From: Nymphaea colorata
Lineage: Eukaryota > Streptophyta > Magnoliopsida > Nymphaeales > Nymphaeaceae
DNA length: 62,000 nt
NCBI RefSeq assembly: GCF_008831285.2
Contig: NC_045142.1
Span: forward strand, 24,379,876-24,441,875
Reading direction: 5' to 3'
Shown one piece after another: positions 58,653 to 62,000 of this stretch. The translations under genes were made by a program, and so were the position numbers. How positions within the stretch are numbered: the first letter of the stretch is position 1; each line of letters opens with the position of its first letter. The notes beneath the pieces are model-generated. The model did not search any database and was not told where the DNA came from. It saw only the letters and a list, made by a program, of their open reading frames with translations.

Positions 58653-59805
58653 TATCCCTTACTCACCCAAAACCATTATTTTTTCCTCATTTATGGTTTG
58701 GGGTTACTTTATCACTTACATTAATAGATTTAATGTATACCTTTCAACTTTAGTGTCATACTTGTTACTGGTTACTGTAGATATAATAATGTAATAAAAA
58801 GTGACAACAGCCATCAGCCATCAGATTCGAACATCAAACCTCTTCCTTGCTGCTCAATTTCGCTATGCCTCTCCAATTTGAAACGTTTGATAATTAGATT
58901 GGCCATCTTATGACTAAAGTGTTATGATGAGAACTTGCACACATGGAACGAAACATTTGCAGATTTTCATATTTTGAATGGCCCGTATAAATGATCGGAG
59001 AGCAACCTTAGGAGGCGTTTGATGAGCTGAAAATATCTGAGGAGAGAAAGGCGATATGGGAACACTGGTTTTCTTTCTTCTTGATAAACTCTAGATATTT
59101 TTTCCGAGATATCAAACGTCTCCCAAGTCTTTGCTAATTATCAATGGCATTGAAAAATGCTTTTTATAAATTTATTGATAAAAGTCAATAGCATTTTCAT
59201 TTTATTGAAATGGAATAGTGTTTTAGTTATTTAAAAGGAAAATGTTAAATTAACGCATGCTAAAATGACACTGACGAGCAAATGCATTTCACGTTTTGTA
59301 AAATAACGCCGACAATTTCATAAAGCCGCCCCTTATCTCTTGCTGACGTCAGCCCTAAGGCTCTGCACGGGCAGCTCACACGTGCGGAGCGTAGAGAGAG
59401 AGAGAAGGGAGAGAAGGGCAGAGGAGAAGGAAAAGGAAAAGGAAGCGGCTGTGGAGAGCTAACCCATTTTAAAGCACAAAAACACAGGGGCTAGTTGGAA
59501 CGATATCGTTCGTCCGATCGGACGCCACGTCATCGATCCTGCCAATCGGACGGTAGCAAGGGGAGATCGAGGAGCGCCCGGTCTTCGTGTTCGCAGGGGA
59601 GAGAGCTCGATACTGTGAGTCCTGAGTCGAAACGCTTCTTCCCTCTCTAATCCTCTCTGTTGTTTTCCTTGGTTGTTCATTGTTTGATTGTGTAGAAATT
59701 CGATAGAACTTCTTACGGGGTCAAGAAAATTTTTTCGGTTTTCGTTGTTTTGAATTTCTGAGTTTTTTCCTCCGTTCTTTGGTCGATTTCTAGAGACAGA
59801 AAGAG
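58653..59805. other. intergenic, then promoter and leader of the acidic-protein gene
   Basis: 58653-59340 has no gene. From 59340 the sequence turns GC-rich, with (GA)n tracts at 59391-59440 and an ACGT-core element CCACGTCA at 59525-59532, as common in plant promoters. The start codon at 59806 follows a T-rich leader. Confidence 0.45.
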
Positions 59806-60495
59806 ATGGCAGCCATAGATGGGAAGGGGGAGAAGGAGAAGGAAGGGAGGGTCTTGAATGGGGATGTGGAGTATGATGACGATGATGATAATGATGACGA
59901 CGATGATATGGAAGAGGTGGTTGAGGTGAAGGATGATGATGGTGATGATGATGATGATGATGAGGTGGAGGTGGAAGATGATGGAAACGACGACGACGGC
60001 GACGACGACGATGAGAGTGAAGATGATGATGGGGAGGGGGAGGAGGCAGAGGAGGACGATGATCCGATCGTTTCTGGACCGCCAGCTGCTCAGATTCAAG
60101 AAATAGATGGTGAAGACGATGATGAAGACGACGAGGATGATGATGGTGACGAGGATGATGGCACTGGTGGCGGCGATGATGACGACGATGACGACGACGA
60201 CGATGATGATGGGGAGGGGGAGGAAGAAGCGGAGGAAGATGATGGGGATCGGAGGCCGGCGGTCTCTAGGCCGCCTCCTATTCAAATTCAAGAGATAGAC
60301 GGTGAGGATGAGGATGAGGAGGATGACGACGAGGATGATGGTGATGAGGACGACGAAGGAGCCCAGGCCGGTGCTTCTGGTAGCGGCGGCGGCGGCGGCG
60401 GCAGCGGCAGTGTTGAAGATGAAGATGAAGACGGTGGTGATGGTGATGACGACGATGACGAGGGGGAGGTTGATGAACAAGGAGAGGAAGAGGAG
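59806..60495 (+). CDS. very acidic Asp/Glu-rich protein, first exon (gene continues)
   Basis: Exon 1 runs from ATG 59806 (in AGAGATGGC) to a GAG/GTAAAT donor at 60495, 230 codons in phase 0. It is dominated by Asp and Glu runs and contains two copies of a QIQEIDGE motif (residues 96-103 and 160-167) preceded by proline pairs, 64 residues apart, so an internal duplication built it. A Gly-Ser linker (GASGSGGGGGGSGS) follows. Such proteins are usually nuclear chaperone- or nucleolar-like, but low-complexity sequence supports no functional call. If the donor is ignored the frame ends at 60582 after a non-acidic tail, which argues for splicing. No second exon was recognised to 62000. Confidence 0.7.
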
Positions 60496-62000
60496 GTAAA
60501 TTTTCTTCACGTCGCTTTTATCACTTCTGTGTTTTTCTTTAAATTTTCCTTTTGTGATGGATTGGAGAAAGCTTGTAATTAGACACTTTTTTTTTTCAAG
60601 TTCTTGCACGGTGGCAATTCTTTTTCCTTTTTCTCGGGCCGTAGGTTGCCGTGAGATTAGGGTTCTTCTCAGTGGAACTTACTAGGACCACCATTAATAC
60701 GATATCTATGGTTGCTTTCTTTCTGTCTTGTTTGTTCATGTCTATAGTTTTATTTGATTTTCTGTTGTTGCGTTTGCTTTCTAAAGTTCAAACATTAAAA
60801 TAATGTTTTGTTTTCTTAGACTGACTTGTTCTGTGAAAGCATAAATTTCTTTGGATTTGTTTTAAACGCTTTTTTGCTGTTAAGAGTTGCCCATAGGTGT
60901 CGGTGGCTTGTTAAACGGAAGGTTGCTTTGTCGGGAAGAGAATGAACAGGAATTTATGCGTGTTAAATGTTTTGTGTTCCTTTGTGTTTCTATTTGTGTT
61001 TGCTAGAAGTAGGGTGGTGGAGATCTGTACATTGTTATATTGTGTTTCTGATGAATTCTTTTTTAGGGATGATTCAGTTAGAGATTTGGGGCGGGCGAGA
61101 TAAAAGTGGAGATATAATTTATTATCCTCAATCTATCTTAGCTCTTCCTTAATCCCTGGTCCTTTTTTCATTAATTTATTGGTTTTTTTCTAAATGCTGC
61201 TGACAAATTGGAGCTACCAATTCTTTTTTGGAACAGCTTTTTCCATAGTTGGAATGGAAGAGAGCCGAAAAACAGAATTTGCTGTTCCGGTCCTTGAGTT
61301 AAACTTTCCTTTATTGGGCAAGGTCGATTCTTTGAAAAGTAAAATGACAAAAGGACATTAGAGAGAGACCTAATCAGTGGATGAATCGATCACCTTATGT
61401 CTTTAACTGGGCAGAGCCTGCTTGCGCACAGTCAGCGAGGGGTTCCCATTGTTCAAGAGGCTTTCCCATGAGAATTTCATGCTACTGGGGATGTGACTCA
61501 TTAGAAATTAATCAAAGAGCAGATCTCTGTCATTGGAAGGAAAAGGTGTTTCACTCGAAACCTATTTGGGAGTAGATTAATTAGTGATTATGGCAGAGAA
61601 GTACAATTAGGTTTCATAAACTTTGAGGCCGTTTGCATACTGTTTTGAGGGACGTGAGAAGCTGAACATTCAGTTCCTTGTGCCTGCAGAACAGGAAGAC
61701 AAACATTGCCTTTTTGGTGCTTCATTTGTTTACTGCAGAATCAATTCTCCTCTGTAAACAGGAGTTTTCATTCTTCACCATTCTGAGGGGGAGCTCGGAA
61801 CACCAAAATCATGTTCCATGGGAGGTGAAATGGATCCAGTCATGGCCCGCATTTGATTTCTTAAACACCCTGCAGAATAACCAGAGTTCCTGTTTGCCAT
61901 TCGGCCGGTTTGGAAATGCCCTCGTTATTACCTTGGTTTGGTTAGTGATTATGCTGTAGAAACTGCCTTAAGGTTTTTTTTTCACATTTAATCATTGTCA
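60496..62000 (+). other. probable intron of the acidic-protein gene
   Basis: T-rich sequence starting with the GTAAATTTTC donor. Several possible acceptors exist (for example TGCCTGCAG at about 61690) but none is followed by sequence I can tie to the acidic protein, so the next exon was not placed. Confidence 0.35.

Noticed and set aside
59713-60609. 298-codon minus-strand hydrophobic frame
   Set aside because: It is the reverse complement of the GAT/GAC-rich acidic exon, which translates to Ile/Val runs; the plus-strand frame has a good start and donor.

Overview
This is nuclear DNA of a flowering plant. Coding sequence sits in many short exons with GT..AG introns, the background is AT-rich with many long (TA)n tracts, and the recognisable genes are plant families: a LACS1-type long-chain acyl-CoA synthetase, a REDUCED WALL ACETYLATION (RWA) wall O-acetyltransferase and plant defensins. 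Nothing seen directly fixes the species.

Layout. 1-10.9 kb is gene-poor: remnants of small TIR elements, a reverse-strand tRNA-derived SINE and simple repeats. 11995-17933 (+) holds an intact 19-exon acyl-CoA synthetase of 660 residues. 21955-29750 (+) holds an intact 15-exon RWA gene of 544 residues. 30.25-34.3 kb and 36.67-43.3 kb are two diverged copies of one segment; each carries an intact two-exon defensin gene on the minus strand, whose 70-nt signal-peptide exon lies 1.3-1.4 kb from the exon for the mature peptide. 43.4-44.45 kb holds a third, broken defensin unit. 44823-55624 appears to be one complete 10.8-kb hAT DNA transposon, with matching terminal inverted repeats and a perfect 8-bp target-site duplication (AATTTGAG), enclosing a heavily decayed hAT transposase and unrelated repeated, partly GC-rich sequence. 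56.3-58.7 kb holds a small MITE, a possible small membrane-protein gene (-) and a forward SINE copy. 59806 onward (+) begins a gene for a very acidic protein whose later exons lie beyond the window or were not recognised.

The genes do not form one pathway. LACS1-type enzymes feed cuticular wax and cutin synthesis, RWA proteins acetylate wall polysaccharides, and defensins are secreted antimicrobial peptides, so the three families share only a surface or wall theme; their closeness is probably incidental. The most notable points are the large hAT element with intact ends and dead transposase, and the defensin array of two live copies and one relic.
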